From Candidatus Gastranaerophilales bacterium (GTDB lineage Bacteria > Cyanobacteriota > Vampirovibrionia > Gastranaerophilales > Gastranaerophilaceae), in assembly GCA_944326545.1 (NCBI GenBank), contig CALVEH010000009.1, positions 1-64,000 of the forward strand: a DNA stretch of 64,000 bases. Reading direction: 5' to 3'. The translations under genes and the position numbers were made by a program. The notes beneath the pieces are model-generated. The model saw only the letters and a program-made list of their open reading frames with translations, ran no database searches and was not told the origin of the DNA. Positions 53,939 through 64,000 of this stretch are shown here, piece by piece. Position 1 is the first letter of the stretch, and each line of letters begins with the position of its first letter.

Positions 53939-56900
53939 ATGGATACATTAATTCACAAACATAATAAGAAAACAATGGAGTTCATTAACCAAGTAATGAA
54001 CAAGAAAGCATTGAATAACCTTCTTGCTCAGGTTTACCTCGAGTACGGCGGTTCAAAAGCTGCCAGCTTGGCTAACAGCTTAAAGAACCTTGGTTATAAA
54101 TATGCAACAAAATCAGGTACTACTATTTCTATCAGTGACTTGAGCGTTCCTCCAACTAAAAAAGAAATGCTTGCTGATGCTGAAAAAGAAATTGAAAAAT
54201 CAACAAACCGTTATTTAAAAGGTGAGATTACCGAAGTAGAAAGATATACAAAGGTAATCGACACTTGGTCAGAAACAACTGCTAAGTTAACAGAACAGGT
54301 AGTTGAAAACTTTGACAGATTGAACCCGGTTTATATGATGGCATTCTCCGGTGCGAGAGGTAACTTATCACAGGTATCACAGCTTGTTGGTATGCGTGGT
54401 TTGATGGCAGACGCACAAGGTCAAATCATCGACTTGCCGATTAAATCTAACTTTAAAGAAGGTTTGTCAGTTACAGAATACATCATTTCATCATACGGTG
54501 CACGTAAAGGTCTTGTAGATACTGCGTTAAAAACAGCTGACTCCGGTTATTTGACAAGACGTTTGGTTGACGTTGCTCAAGACGTAATTATTAGAGAAGA
54601 TGACTGTCATACAACTAAATTTATCACTATGACAGATATTAAAGATGGCGACAAAGTTGTTGCTCCATTAAAAGAAAGACTTTTAGGTAGAACAATTGCA
54701 GAAGATATTAAAGATGCTGAAGGAAACGTAGTTGTTCCTGCCGGCACAACAATGGATAGAGAAGATATCAAGAAAATTGACTCTCTTGACCTTCATGAAC
54801 TTAAAGTTCGTTCTGCTTTAACTTGTGCATTAGAATACGGTGTTTGCCGTAAATGTTACGGTTGGGCAATGACTACTCAAAAAATGGTTGATGTTGGTGA
54901 AGCTATCGGTATTATCGCAGCTCAATCAATTGGTGAACCTGGTACACAGCTTACAATGAGAACATTCCACACTGGTGGTGTATTCAAAGGTTCAGGTGCT
55001 ATGAAACACATTAACTCTGAAATTGATGGTGAAGTTGTTTCTAAGCTTAGAACTAAAGAAATGAGAACTCGTCACGGTGATATCGTACAAGTTAACATTC
55101 AAGAAGGTGATCTTGAAGTTAAAGGTGCTAAATTAACAAGAAAATATCACGTACCTACAGGTGCTAAGATGTTTGTTGTTAACGGTATGAGCATCAAAAA
55201 AGGCGATATGATTGCCGAATTTGAACCAGCTTCTACTGGTGATGGTAGCCGTTTGACAGAAAAAGCAACAAAAGATATTAACTCTGATTTGTCAGGTGAA
55301 GTTTACTTTGAAGATTTTGTTGCCGATGAAAAGAAAGACAGACAAGGTAACGTATCAAGAACTGCTAACAAAAACGGTATTGTTTGGGTATTAGGCGGCG
55401 ACGTTTATAACCTCCCAGGCGGTTCTAAAATTCTTGTTAAAGACGGTGAAAAAATTAAAACAGGTGGAAAACTTGCTGAAACTCATATCTCATCTGAACA
55501 CGGCGGTGAAGTTAGAGTTGGCGATAACCTTGTTGTAGAAGAAGTTAAGTTTGACGGTAAGAAGATTAAGAAAATTGTTCAAGGTAAAGAATTGACAATT
55601 GTTATTGCTTCTATCGCTCCTTCTAACGCAACATTTGAAACAACTAAGAAAGAACAATTCTGGACAGTTGATTCAACTGGTGAAAAATACATTGTAAAAT
55701 CTCCAGCTGATACTTCTGTTGAAAACGGAATGATTATCGCTGAGTTGATAGATGATGAATATGCAGTTAACTCTTCAGGTGAAATCAGATACCAAGGTAT
55801 CGAAGTTGATGAAAACCAAATTATCACAAAACCTGGTTCTGTAATCTTTATTCCTGAAGAAGTTCATCAAATAAGCAAAGACGTTGCTTTGAAGATGGTA
55901 GAAAACAATACTTTTGTTACTGCTGGTACAGAGGTTGTTAAAGACCTTTATACTCACATTGATGGTATTGTTGAAATTAAAGAATTTAACGACATCATTC
56001 ACGAAGTTGTTGTTAGACCCGGTGAAATTTATACACTTGATTCTATCGGCGACCTTAAAGTTGAAGAAGGTGAAGTTGTTGAAGAAGGTACTGTAATTGC
56101 TGGTAAAATTAAAGCTAAACAAACTTCTATCGTTACAATTCTTGAATCAGAAGATGACAGCTTGCCAATAGATGATTTGGAAGAAGAAATTGATGTTACT
56201 TCTTTAGATGAAGAAGCTATAACAAATAAACCAATCCAAATCTTGGTAAGACCTGTTCAACAATTTGAAATTAAACCAAAATCTGTAAGCATCGAATTTG
56301 AAAGTACAGATGAAGCAATTAGTATAGTTCCTGTAACTCAGTTGCAATACAAAGACGGTGCAAGAGTTAGAAACCTTGACGGTTCTACTTTGACAAGAAC
56401 AAGCTTAGTTCTTCAAATGCAAGGTTATTTAAGCCACCTAAAAGGTATGGTTGAAATGACTAAAGACAATGCTTTGAAGGTTGTTGTTCTTGAAACATTG
56501 ATTGTAAGACGTGAAGTTGAAGGTACAAATAAAGCTTCATTACAAACTGAACTTTTGGTTGAAGACGGTCAAACAATCGCACCTAAAGAACCTGTTGCAA
56601 AAACTCAGGTATTGGCTGTTAACGACGGTGTTGCAAGCATTAAATCAGACAAAGAAGATTTAAGAAGATTGCTTCTTATTTCTGATAATGTAGAACAAGT
56701 TGTTAAATTAAAGACAAAACCTGTTGTTAAAGAAGGCGACTTTGTAAGACGTGACGGTGTTATCTCTGAAAGTGGAGAAACAACTCCTACATCTGGTAGA
56801 GTTGTAGCTGTTGAAAAAGATTCGGTAAAAATCCGTATCGGTCGTCCTTACTTAATCAGCCCAGGTACTATGTTACAGGTAGATTCTGGTTCTCTCGTAC

Positions 56901-57778
56901 TAAGAGGCGATATGTTGGCTAACTTGGTATTTGAAAGACAAAAAACAGGTGACATCGTACAAGGTCTTCCGAGGGTAGAAGAACTTCTTGAAGGTAGAAA
57001 ACCTAAAGATTCTGCTATTCTTGCTGAATTTGACGCTGTTGCTGAAATCGAAATTGAAGATGATGTACCAAGATTATACTTGGTTAACGAAAACGGTAGA
57101 ACAGAAATCAAATATCCTATCGATTCAAATATCATTGTTCAAGACAAACAAAAAATCCACGTAGGTCAACCTTTGACAAGTGGTCCTTTGAACCCACATG
57201 ACGTTATCAGATTAAACGGTATTGAAGCAGCTCAACAATACCTTGTAGATGAAGTACAAAGAGTATATCGTTCTCAAGGTGTAGAAATTGCCGATAAACA
57301 CGTTGAAATTATCGTACGTCAGATGACTAAGAAGGTTAAAGTTCTTGACTCAGGTGATACAAAACTTCTTCCTGGTGAATTGGTTGAAATTCAGTCATTA
57401 GAACTTGAAAACCAAGCTGTTGAAGAAGCAGGCGGACAGATTGCAACTTACGAACCTGTATTGCTTGGTATCACAAAAGCTTCTTTGAACACTGAAAGCT
57501 TTATCTCAGCAGCTTCTTTCCAAGAAACTACAAGAATTCTTACAGAAGCAGCTGTTGATGGTAAGAAAGACTTGTTAAGAGGTCTTAAAGAAAACGTAAT
57601 TATCGGTAGATTGATTCCTGCCGGTACCGGTTACTACCACTTAACTCACGCTTCTGAAGAAAAAGATAAAGAAGCTCAAAGAAGAGCTGCTCAAAAGAAC
57701 AATGCCAGAAAACCTTCTGCAATTTTGGAAGAAATTGAAGGTATGTTCGGAGCACCTGATTTCACAATTGGTGAATAA
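53939..57778 (+). CDS. rpoC2: RNA polymerase subunit beta-prime (C-terminal part) with large trigger-loop insertion
   Basis: A 1279-residue protein equal to the C-terminal part of beta-prime. Early blocks: [38 protein letters not shown], the zinc Cys [11 protein letters not shown], and the trigger-loop N-helix [20 protein letters not shown] near 320-340. An insertion of about 600 residues follows, built from repeated beta-rich units (GEVV, GDIVQV, VKDGEKI), before the loop resumes at [20 protein letters not shown]. Such a large SI3-type insertion is a cyanobacterial trait. ATG 53939 is favoured over 53906 because AAGGGA precedes it and the family chain starts there. Confidence 0.96.
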   Translation: MDTLIHKHNKKTMEFINQVMNKKALNNLLAQVYLEYGGSKAASLANSLKNLGYKYATKSGTTISISDLSVPPTKKEMLADAEKEIEKSTNRYLKGEITEVERYTKVIDTWSETTAKLTEQVVENFDRLNPVYMMAFSGARGNLSQVSQLVGMRGLMADAQGQIIDLPIKSNFKEGLSVTEYIISSYGARKGLVDTALKTADSGYLTRRLVDVAQDVIIREDDCHTTKFITMTDIKDGDKVVAPLKERLLGRTIAEDIKDAEGNVVVPAGTTMDREDIKKIDSLDLHELKVRSALTCALEYGVCRKCYGWAMTTQKMVDVGEAIGIIAAQSIGEPGTQLTMRTFHTGGVFKGSGAMKHINSEIDGEVVSKLRTKEMRTRHGDIVQVNIQEGDLEVKGAKLTRKYHVPTGAKMFVVNGMSIKKGDMIAEFEPASTGDGSRLTEKATKDINSDLSGEVYFEDFVADEKKDRQGNVSRTANKNGIVWVLGGDVYNLPGGSKILVKDGEKIKTGGKLAETHISSEHGGEVRVGDNLVVEEVKFDGKKIKKIVQGKELTIVIASIAPSNATFETTKKEQFWTVDSTGEKYIVKSPADTSVENGMIIAELIDDEYAVNSSGEIRYQGIEVDENQIITKPGSVIFIPEEVHQISKDVALKMVENNTFVTAGTEVVKDLYTHIDGIVEIKEFNDIIHEVVVRPGEIYTLDSIGDLKVEEGEVVEEGTVIAGKIKAKQTSIVTILESEDDSLPIDDLEEEIDVTSLDEEAITNKPIQILVRPVQQFEIKPKSVSIEFESTDEAISIVPVTQLQYKDGARVRNLDGSTLTRTSLVLQMQGYLSHLKGMVEMTKDNALKVVVLETLIVRREVEGTNKASLQTELLVEDGQTIAPKEPVAKTQVLAVNDGVASIKSDKEDLRRLLLISDNVEQVVKLKTKPVVKEGDFVRRDGVISESGETTPTSGRVVAVEKDSVKIRIGRPYLISPGTMLQVDSGSLVLRGDMLANLVFERQKTGDIVQGLPRVEELLEGRKPKDSAILAEFDAVAEIEIEDDVPRLYLVNENGRTEIKYPIDSNIIVQDKQKIHVGQPLTSGPLNPHDVIRLNGIEAAQQYLVDEVQRVYRSQGVEIADKHVEIIVRQMTKKVKVLDSGDTKLLPGELVEIQSLELENQAVEEAGGQIATYEPVLLGITKASLNTESFISAASFQETTRILTEAAVDGKKDLLRGLKENVIIGRLIPAGTGYYHLTHASEEKDKEAQRRAAQKNNARKPSAILEEIEGMFGAPDFTIGE

Positions 57779-57796
57779 TTCTTATTAAAATAAATT

Positions 57797-57828
57797 AATA
57801 AAGCCGTTCCTTTTGGGACGGCTTTATT
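57797..57828 (+). terminator. Terminator of the rpoB-rpoC1-rpoC2 operon
   Basis: AATAAAGCCGTTCC (57797-57810) pairs with GGGACGGCTTTATT (57815-57828), 14 pairs with one G-T, over a TTTT loop. It is T-rich downstream but has no long T-run. The next promoter (TATAAT within TTTGGTATAATA) begins shortly after. Confidence 0.7.
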
Positions 57829-57872
57829 GTTATTTGGTATAATATCTCTGTGAATAGAAAGGGAGTTTTGGT

Positions 57873-58715
57873 ATGAAAAAACTGTTTGGAATTGTGTTGA
57901 GTATGTTTTTGTTGACTTCAGGGGCATTTGCCGCTTCGTATAATACATCAACAAATTGGTTCGATACAAAAAATGTTAGTCATTTGAATGTTATTGGGCA
58001 AAATATTATTAAAGCAAATAAAATGCCTACAACAGTTACTTTTAAAGTTACCGACAATCAGAATATGAATTCTGAAGATACTTACACAAAGGTTGTTTAT
58101 ATTTACAGAGAAGATTTAAAGTATGTAGAAAATGATAACGAGCTTGCTGCTGTTGTAGCTTCAGAAATCGGTCATTTAGTTAACGGTCATTATGCAAAAT
58201 CAACTATGTTTAACAATGTACTTTCTTCTATCGCTCCAACAAGCGGAACCGGTAAGGGTGCTACAACCGTTAATATTTTAAAGACTATGTCTTCCAGCAA
58301 AGTAAGCAGAGATAATCAAAAAGAAGCAGATATTACTGCTGTCGATTTGTTAGCAACTGCAAAATATAACCCTTTAGCTTTGATTTCTGTTGTTTATAAG
58401 TCAGATTTAGCCAATGTTGGCGGTTTGATGGATGAAAAACTTTCTTGCGAAGACAGAATTATGAATATTTATGATTACGCTAATTATAATTATCCTGATA
58501 TTGTTAAAGCAAATTACAAGACAGAGTCTTATCAAAGTGCTTTAAATTTGATTTATGCTAATTTAAAAATTAGAAAAGCTGACCCTAAAAAACTTGAAAA
58601 AGCACAAAAAGAACAAGAGAAATTAAAAAAGGACAAATTAAAAAGAGCAAGAAACATGGCTAAATCAACTAATCCGTGGAGTTCTGCATATAGCTTGTTG
58701 CAATCTAACTATTAA
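57873..58715 (+). CDS. Exported M48-like protein with degenerate zinc site
   Basis: A 280-residue protein with a signal peptide (MKKLFGIVLSMFLLTSGAFA, residues 1-20). The layout is that of M48 peptidases, NDNELAAVVASEIGHLVNGH (88-106) followed by NQKEADITAVDLL (148-160). But the canonical HExxH reads SEIGH (97-101), so the first zinc-binding His is lost, while His101 and Glu151 remain. The C-terminal 45 residues are Lys-rich helix. It may be a non-catalytic relative that binds peptides, or may use another ligand. AAGGGA precedes the ATG. Confidence 0.75.
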   Translation: MKKLFGIVLSMFLLTSGAFAASYNTSTNWFDTKNVSHLNVIGQNIIKANKMPTTVTFKVTDNQNMNSEDTYTKVVYIYREDLKYVENDNELAAVVASEIGHLVNGHYAKSTMFNNVLSSIAPTSGTGKGATTVNILKTMSSSKVSRDNQKEADITAVDLLATAKYNPLALISVVYKSDLANVGGLMDEKLSCEDRIMNIYDYANYNYPDIVKANYKTESYQSALNLIYANLKIRKADPKKLEKAQKEQEKLKKDKLKRARNMAKSTNPWSSAYSLLQSNY

Positions 58716-58723
58716 TTAGATAA

Positions 58724-58757
58724 AAAAGAAAAGGTCGCATTTGCGGCCTTTCTTTTT
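58724..58757. terminator. Bidirectional terminator
   Basis: A hairpin with AAAGGTCGC and GCGGCCTTT, flanked by A-rich and T-rich arms, between the M48-like gene and the efflux operon that ends here on the other strand. Confidence 0.75.
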
Positions 58758-59985
58758 ACTCATATCTCAAAGCTTCAATCGGGTTTAATAATGATGCTTT
58801 ATAAGCTGGATAATAACCAAATACTATGCCTACAATACCAGCAAATCCAAATGAAATTAAAATAGGTATGGGGGAAATTATTACAGTCATTTCAGAAAAA
58901 AGTCCGACAATTTTGCTTCCCAAAACACCTATTAAGACACCTATAAAACCACCTGCTAAAGACAATAGTAATGCTTCAAATAAAAATTGGATTCTGATAT
59001 CCATTGCTGTTGCACCTATTGCCATACGGATACCGATTTCTTTAGTACGTTCTGTTACTGATACAAGCATAATGTTCATAATGCCTATACCACCGACAAG
59101 AAGTGAAACTGAAGCTATAGAACCCAGTAAAATAGCCATTGTGTTAGAGGCTTGTTTTGCTGTTTCTAACATTTGAGTAAAGTTTCTTATGCTAAAGTCA
59201 TCTTCTTTGTTTTTTCCTAGGTTATGACGTTCTCTTAACAGTTCTGTTATTTCTTGCTGAGCAGAATCAAGGCTTTCTGCATCTTTAGCTTGTACGTTTA
59301 TGTGTTTAACCATTCCCGGAAAATCAGAACCGAATAATTTTTTTTGAGCTGTTGTAATAGGAATTAATACAGTATCGTCCTGGTCTTGTCCCATACCGTT
59401 TTGACCTTTTGATTTTAGTACGCCGATTACTTTAAATGGCATACCTCCGATACGGATTGTTCTGTTGAGTGGATCCATATCACCAAATAGATTTTCAGTT
59501 ACTGTTGCCCCAAGTAAGGCAACTTTTGTTGTGTTTTTGAGGTCATCTTCTGTTATTCCTCTGCCAGATTCCACTTCCCACATTCTTATTGGCATATAAC
59601 CAGGGGTGATGCCGTTTACTGTTGTTGACCAGTTTTGGTTTGCATATACAAGCTGTTGAACTTGACCGACTGTTGGAGCTACTTCTAAAACTGACGGGCA
59701 GTGTTTTAGCATAGCTTCTGAATCTTTAATGGTCAAAGTCGGTTGAGTTCCACTCCCCATTCTTACACCGCTTGAGGTTGTAGAACCTGATAAAACCATT
59801 AATACATTGGAGCCCATTGAGGCAATATCTTTATTTATTCTTTCTTTTGCTCCTTCACCTATGGAAAGCATTATGATAACTGCGCTAACACCGATAATGA
59901 TGCCTAAACTGGTTAGTATAGAGCGCATTTTATTTACTTTTAGGGAACGAAGTGAAATTTTTAGCGTTGATTCAAAATCTATCAT
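58756..59985 (-). CDS. ABC transporter permease, MacB/FtsX type
   Basis: A 409-residue inner-membrane permease with one N-terminal helix (MRSILTSLGIIIGVSAVIIML), a large periplasmic domain (about 45-280), then three helices (ASVSLLVGGIGIMNIMLVSV, LFEALLLSLAGGFIGVLIGV, and FGFAGIVGIVFGYYPA). This is the MacB arrangement, with the ATPase made separately. Its ATG overlaps the ATPase stop by 4 bp (ATGA). It is the last gene of the tripartite efflux operon. Confidence 0.92.
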   Translation of the reverse strand: MIDFESTLKISLRSLKVNKMRSILTSLGIIIGVSAVIIMLSIGEGAKERINKDIASMGSNVLMVLSGSTTSSGVRMGSGTQPTLTIKDSEAMLKHCPSVLEVAPTVGQVQQLVYANQNWSTTVNGITPGYMPIRMWEVESGRGITEDDLKNTTKVALLGATVTENLFGDMDPLNRTIRIGGMPFKVIGVLKSKGQNGMGQDQDDTVLIPITTAQKKLFGSDFPGMVKHINVQAKDAESLDSAQQEITELLRERHNLGKNKEDDFSIRNFTQMLETAKQASNTMAILLGSIASVSLLVGGIGIMNIMLVSVTERTKEIGIRMAIGATAMDIRIQFLFEALLLSLAGGFIGVLIGVLGSKIVGLFSEMTVIISPIPILISFGFAGIVGIVFGYYPAYKASLLNPIEALRYE

Positions 59986-60689
59986 ACGTTTCGAACCTCC
60001 GTTCTGTTAGTGTTTATTTCATCACTTATTATGTTTCCGTCTTTAAATCTTACTATTCTTTTGCAATATTGAGCGATATCAGGTTCGTGCGTTACAAGAA
60101 TGATTGTTTTGCCTGAATCATTCAGTTTGACAAAAAATTCCATTACTTCTATGGATGTTTTTGTATCGAGGTTTCCTGTAGGTTCGTCTGCAAGGATAAT
60201 TGGGGCATCATTTACTATTGCACGTGCTATCGCAACTCTTTGCTGTTGTCCGCCTGACATTTGGTTTGGCAGGTGAGTTTCTCTTGCTTCCAGTCCTACA
60301 ATTTTTAGGGCTTCTTTTGCTCTTTTTATTCTTTCTTCTGGTGGTATGCCTTTGTATATCATTGGCATTTCTACATTTTCTATCGCTGATGTTCTTGGGA
60401 TAAGGTTAAACCCTTGGAATACAAATCCGAGCTTTCTGTTTCTGATTGTCGAAAGTTCGTTCATAGACATTTTGCTGACGTCTATTCCGTCAAGAAAATA
60501 ACTGCCTGAAGTCGGTTTATCAAGACAGCCTAAAATATTCATGCAGGTGGATTTCCCTGAACCGGATGCACCCATTATTGCAACAAATTCTTCTTTATCA
60601 ATGCTTAGAGAAACATCGTTCAGTGCGTTAAATGATGTTTCTCCTGTTGAATAAGTTTTTATTAAATTTTTTATTTCAATTAATTTCAT
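59982..60689 (-). CDS. ABC transporter ATP-binding protein (LolD/MacB type)
   Basis: A 235-residue ATPase. Walker [10 protein letters not shown] (40-48), Q-loop [11 protein letters not shown], the ABC signature [15 protein letters not shown], Walker [13 protein letters not shown], and the switch His in LVTHEPDIA. The sequence type is the LolD/MacB/FtsE branch, which drives mechanotransmission through an FtsX-type permease. It follows the adaptor gene by 4 nt and overlaps the permease by 4 bp. Confidence 0.95.
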   Translation of the reverse strand: MKLIEIKNLIKTYSTGETSFNALNDVSLSIDKEEFVAIMGASGSGKSTCMNILGCLDKPTSGSYFLDGIDVSKMSMNELSTIRNRKLGFVFQGFNLIPRTSAIENVEMPMIYKGIPPEERIKRAKEALKIVGLEARETHLPNQMSGGQQQRVAIARAIVNDAPIILADEPTGNLDTKTSIEVMEFFVKLNDSGKTIILVTHEPDIAQYCKRIVRFKDGNIISDEINTNRTEVRNV

Positions 60690-60693
60690 GTTA

Positions 60694-61860
60694 TTAGAAC
60701 ATTCTCATTCGAGGTTTTCTTGTTTGTGTTTTTTGGTCTTGTTCACTTCTTTTTTTAAGAATTACTCTGTCGTTTTCTTTAAGATTTTCTGATATAATTT
60801 CAGTTCTGTCAGAATCTTTGGCTCCGGTTTTAATTGTAATTCTTTGAGGTTTATTGTCTTTTATAACCCACAACCCTTGGTCTTTATATTTTTTGCCGCC
60901 TGTAAGTTCTTTGTCTGTAAATCTTAGTGCGTCTGTTTGAACGCAGATTACATTTTCTCTTTTATTTGTAATGATAGAAACGTTAGCAGTCATACCCGGA
61001 ATCATCTTTTGGTCTTTGTTATCAACGTCAACGATGACCGTATATGTTACAACGTTAGAAACTGTTGTTGGTGCAATTCTGACTTCTGTAACTTTTCCGT
61101 GAAATACTTCATCAGCGTATCCGTCAAGAGTGTATTCTACCTCTTGGCCTTTTTTTATTCTGCCAATATCAGCTTCTGATACGTTTACTTCTATTTGCAT
61201 GTTTGTTAAATCTTGTGCAACTTGGAATAATGTTGGTGTTTGGAAACTTGCTGCAACAGTTTGACCAACATCTACCGCTCTTGAAACAACAATACCATCT
61301 ACAGGAGAGACGATTCTTGTATATCTCAAGTTTGTTAAATTGTTTTGTAATGTTGCTTGAGCTTGGTTAATTGTTCCTTGAGCTGCTGCAATTTGTGCCA
61401 AATCAGATTTGTAAGTTGCTTCTGCAAGGTCGAGATCACTTTTGGCTACATAGTTTTTTGTATATAGTTTTTTGTATCTTTCGTAATTTTTCTTGTCATA
61501 AACAAGCATTGCTTCAACTTTTGCTTTGTTTGAACGAGCTGCTTCTAAGTCACCTCTTGCTTTGTCAACTTGTGCTTGGAATAACGACGGGTCAATTTGG
61601 GCAAGGAGTTGTCCTTTTTTAACTTTAGAGTTATAGTCAACATAAATTTCTTTAATCATACCTGATACCTGAGAGCCTATGTCAACAGTGTTTACTGGGT
61701 TAACAGTACCTGAGGCTTCTACGGCTTCTATTATAGTTTTTCTTTTTACGGGGACTGTGACGTAGTCAGCGTTTGGGTTTTTTCCAAAGAAAAACGCAAA
61801 ACCGCTAACAAAAAATATGGCAGCAATTACGCTTGTTATTATAATTATTCGTTTTTTCAT
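60694..61860 (-). CDS. Periplasmic adaptor (HlyD/MacA family)
   Basis: A 388-residue membrane-fusion protein. An N-terminal helix (IIIITSVIAAIFFVSGFAFFFG) anchors it; next come VEASGTVNPVNTVDIGSQVSG, a half-lipoyl motif, an alpha-helical hairpin (about 85-165), and beta domains ending in KLKENDRVILKKRS-like sequence. The adaptor links the permease to TolC. GGGGGT 4 nt before the ATG serves as ribosome-binding site, and the ATG overlaps the tolC-like stop by 4 bp. Confidence 0.94.
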   Translation of the reverse strand: MKKRIIIITSVIAAIFFVSGFAFFFGKNPNADYVTVPVKRKTIIEAVEASGTVNPVNTVDIGSQVSGMIKEIYVDYNSKVKKGQLLAQIDPSLFQAQVDKARGDLEAARSNKAKVEAMLVYDKKNYERYKKLYTKNYVAKSDLDLAEATYKSDLAQIAAAQGTINQAQATLQNNLTNLRYTRIVSPVDGIVVSRAVDVGQTVAASFQTPTLFQVAQDLTNMQIEVNVSEADIGRIKKGQEVEYTLDGYADEVFHGKVTEVRIAPTTVSNVVTYTVIVDVDNKDQKMIPGMTANVSIITNKRENVICVQTDALRFTDKELTGGKKYKDQGLWVIKDNKPQRITIKTGAKDSDRTEIISENLKENDRVILKKRSEQDQKTQTRKPRMRMF

Positions 61861-63386
61861 CTTACCCCCATGGATTTTTGAAATTGTTCTTTTGCTACGT
61901 TATAGTCAAAGACTGCTTGTACAAAAGACAATTGAGCATTGTTGTAGTTTGTTTGTGCTTGTTGCAGTTCTATAAAATTGCCGAGGCCTACGGTGTATCT
62001 GCCGTCAGCAAGTTCAAAGTTTTCTAAAGTTTGTTGAACTTTTTGAGCCATAAGTGGAATTTTTTTCTGAAGAACAACCATATTTACGTAGTTGTTTTTA
62101 ACTTCAAAATGTATATTTTTTTTAGACAAATCAATATTTTCTTCTGCCATTTGCAGATATGATTTGCCTTGTTCGATACTGTATTTCATATCCATAAAGT
62201 TTAAGGTAGGGAAATTTAAGGATACACCGATATTAAAACCTGTATTAGATACATCACTGTTTTTTCTGTAGTTGTATCCGGAACTTGCGCTTAATACAGG
62301 GAAGTAAGAACGTTTTATTGCTTTTAGTGATTCTTTTTGTGCTCTTTCTACCATTAATAGTGATTTTAAATCAGGTCGGTTTTCATATGCTTTTTGGATT
62401 GCTTCATCAACAGGAATGATTAATGGTTGAAATTTGTAATCTTGTAAAATGTCTTGTTTTTCGATACCAGATGTTAGTATTGCGGTTTGTTCGTATTCTT
62501 TACTGCCGCTTTTTTTGATTGTATTTACGTTAACTTGTGTTTTTTGCGGTTTTGTTCTTTGAAAGTTGAAACTTTCTGTATTCTTTAACCTGTAATCAGG
62601 CGCGTCAGGATAATACATTGCGTTGTTTAGGTTAACAATTGCGTTTTGATATTGTCCTTGAGCATTTAGTAGTGATATTTCCGCATCTGTTAAATACACT
62701 TGTGCGTTAACAACGTCGATTTTGGATTTTAATCCTTCTTGAAATAGGGCGTTTGTTCTTTCGTAATTTAATTTGTTAATTCTAACTGAGCGTTCAAAAA
62801 CATCTTGATTAGCGAGTGCTGCTAATGCTTCAAAATAAGCCAGCTTTACTCTATATATTGTGTTTAAAATTGTATTTTCTAAATCGTAACCAACTGATTC
62901 TTTGTTGTATTTTTGCATATTAATACGGGCTATTGTTGAGCCAAAGTCCCATATAAGTTGGTTAACTCCAAGGTTTAATTGATAATAGTTGTTGTCAGAT
63001 GATGTACTTCCGCCTTGGTTGTAAAAACCGCCACCTGAGCCTGAGTTTTTGTTGTGCTGGGATGTGAAACCGTTACCTACAGTCAGGTTAGGAAAATAAT
63101 CAGCTTTTGCAAGACCTACCTGTGAATTTGCGATATCTTTTTGTGTATTTGCTATTTTTATACTCGGGTCATTTGCCAGTGCAATATTAATACAATCTTC
63201 AAGAGAGTATTCTACTGTTTTGTTTACTTCTGCCTTCATTTGTACAGCCGGTTTTTCGTTGCTTTTTGTTTGTTTATCTTTTTTAAATGGTATTGAAAAA
63301 CCGTAAGCACAAGAAAATAGCTGACAAAACGTGAATGACAGCGTTAAAACCATTGGTATTATTTTTATACGAAGAAATCTGTTCAA
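61857..63386 (-). CDS. TolC family outer-membrane efflux protein
   Basis: A 509-residue outer-membrane channel. The start codon is TTG, supported by AAGG upstream and by a signal peptide that needs the basic first residues (MNRFLRIKIIPMVLTLSFTF, cleaved around CAYG). Two repeated TolC halves are visible, each with LEDCINIALANDPSIKIA or VDEAIQKAYENRPDLKSL and long helices with RYTVGLGNFIELQQAQTNYNNAQ. It is the first gene of the operon. The complete set (TolC, adaptor, ATPase, permease) is a MacAB-TolC-like exporter; the cargo is unknown. Confidence 0.93.
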   Translation of the reverse strand: MNRFLRIKIIPMVLTLSFTFCQLFSCAYGFSIPFKKDKQTKSNEKPAVQMKAEVNKTVEYSLEDCINIALANDPSIKIANTQKDIANSQVGLAKADYFPNLTVGNGFTSQHNKNSGSGGGFYNQGGSTSSDNNYYQLNLGVNQLIWDFGSTIARINMQKYNKESVGYDLENTILNTIYRVKLAYFEALAALANQDVFERSVRINKLNYERTNALFQEGLKSKIDVVNAQVYLTDAEISLLNAQGQYQNAIVNLNNAMYYPDAPDYRLKNTESFNFQRTKPQKTQVNVNTIKKSGSKEYEQTAILTSGIEKQDILQDYKFQPLIIPVDEAIQKAYENRPDLKSLLMVERAQKESLKAIKRSYFPVLSASSGYNYRKNSDVSNTGFNIGVSLNFPTLNFMDMKYSIEQGKSYLQMAEENIDLSKKNIHFEVKNNYVNMVVLQKKIPLMAQKVQQTLENFELADGRYTVGLGNFIELQQAQTNYNNAQLSFVQAVFDYNVAKEQFQKSMGVR

Positions 63387-63574
63387 CTCTATTTACCTTG
63401 TATGTTCATTTTAGAAAAATTTTTTTATTCTTAAATCATCCTATTATCTTAATTTTTCTACACTAGCTCTTTAGAGCTATTTAAATTACCTATATAATTT
63501 TGGTGTTCTATGTATTCATAAACGATTTATGTTATAATTTGTTCAAATTTATTTAGATGGATAGGAATTGTTGG

Positions 63575-64000
63575 ATGAAAAATTTTAGATGTATAGTGTT
63601 TTCTGTAGTGGTATTACTGTCTTTTGTTTGTGCAATTCAAAGTTGTTCTTTTGCTGCTGATAATTCGCAACAATCAAAGAAGTATGCAGTGGTTGATGTT
63701 ACCAAGGTTGTTAACAGTTCTCAAAGTGTTAAAGAATTAAAACAAGAAAGAGCTGCTCAAAAAGAAGCTATCAATAAATTTTTAAAAGAGGGTAATGCTC
63801 AATTAAATGCAGAAAAAGATAAAGCTAAAAAAGCTGAGTTAAAGAAAAAACTAAATAATGATTTGAAATTAATGACACAAAATTTTGATAAACAATATCA
63901 AGAAAAACTATTGAATGCCAACAAAGAAATAATTTCAGAAATTAATAAAATTGGTAAAGAAAGACAATACGATTTGATTCTTACAACAGATTCTGTATTG
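63575..64000 (+). CDS. OmpH/Skp-like periplasmic chaperone (partial)
   Basis: An open frame from ATG 63575 to the window end, 142 codons, incomplete at the 3' end. It starts with a signal peptide (MKNFRCIVFSVVVLLSFVCA) followed by KYAVVDVTKVVNSSQSVKEL, the typical OmpH family beginning, then a long Lys/Glu-rich coiled-coil helix. OmpH/Skp chaperones carry outer-membrane proteins through the periplasm. AGGA lies 9 nt before the ATG, and TATAAT (63533-63538) upstream. Confidence 0.78.
   Translation, partial: MKNFRCIVFSVVVLLSFVCAIQSCSFAADNSQQSKKYAVVDVTKVVNSSQSVKELKQERAAQKEAINKFLKEGNAQLNAEKDKAKKAELKKKLNNDLKLMTQNFDKQYQEKLLNANKEIISEINKIGKERQYDLILTTDSVL

Overview
The window is AT-rich, densely packed bacterial DNA and looks like one continuous chromosomal segment with no phage or insertion sequence. 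It most likely comes from a non-photosynthetic relative of Cyanobacteria (Melainabacteria/Vampirovibrionia, Gastranaerophilales-like gut lineage). Three things point there. The RNA polymerase beta-prime subunit is split into rpoC1 and rpoC2, with a very long insertion in the rpoC2 trigger loop. There is a DUF3326 protein, a family I associate with cyanobacteria. No photosynthesis gene is present, but there is a Gram-negative envelope (LpxK, a GT9 heptosyltransferase-like protein, TolC, an OmpH/Skp-like protein) and a flagellin. The lineage is an inference from gene content.

Layout. 1-7.2 kb: a 107-bp tandem repeat, hinT, a TPR membrane protein, a minus-strand operon (UPF0173 hydrolase, DUF3326, prepilin-like protein), an HD-GYP protein and trmFO. 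7.2-19.4 kb: small hypothetical proteins, a nucleoside transporter, lpxK and a GT9 gene, dnaA, a glycine-rich anchored protein, a parvulin, a Pro-peptidase, a SpoU methyltransferase and a calpain-like protein. 19.4-26.5 kb: secD, secF, an XRE/zinc-ribbon regulator, flagellin, rsmE and a CCA-adding enzyme. 26.5-36.4 kb: acyl-CoA ligase, a membrane zincin, class II aldolase, a hypothetical protein, a transglycosylase, a sensor kinase with response regulator, and two paralogous Cys-phosphatases. 36.4-47.5 kb: lepA, polA, a GH13-like enzyme, and a glutathione block (gloA, gshB, gshA). 47.5-48.8 kb: a gene-free stretch full of hairpins. 48.8-57.8 kb: rpoB-rpoC1-rpoC2. 57.9-64 kb: a degenerate M48-like protein, a complete tripartite efflux operon (TolC, HlyD/MacA-like adaptor, LolD/MacB-like ATPase, FtsX-type permease), and the start of an OmpH-like gene.

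The most unusual feature is a dispersed structured repeat with three copies, 19540-19662, 26629-26805 and 45954-46118. All lie in the same orientation, just upstream of secD, the acyl-CoA ligase and gshA. Each has an AT-rich hairpin followed by a three-way junction. Two copies carry extra modules of 54 and 42 nt, each placed inside a hairpin loop and itself able to fold. In the third copy the element is an open reading frame continuous with gshA, recalling the Rickettsia palindromic elements. Other points of interest are promoters that put the start codon 2-5 nt after the predicted transcription start (HD-GYP gene, dnaA, sensor kinase), a stem covering the ribosome-binding site of a phosphatase gene, a possible pseudoknot between secD and secF, and a candidate small RNA at 44.1-44.4 kb.
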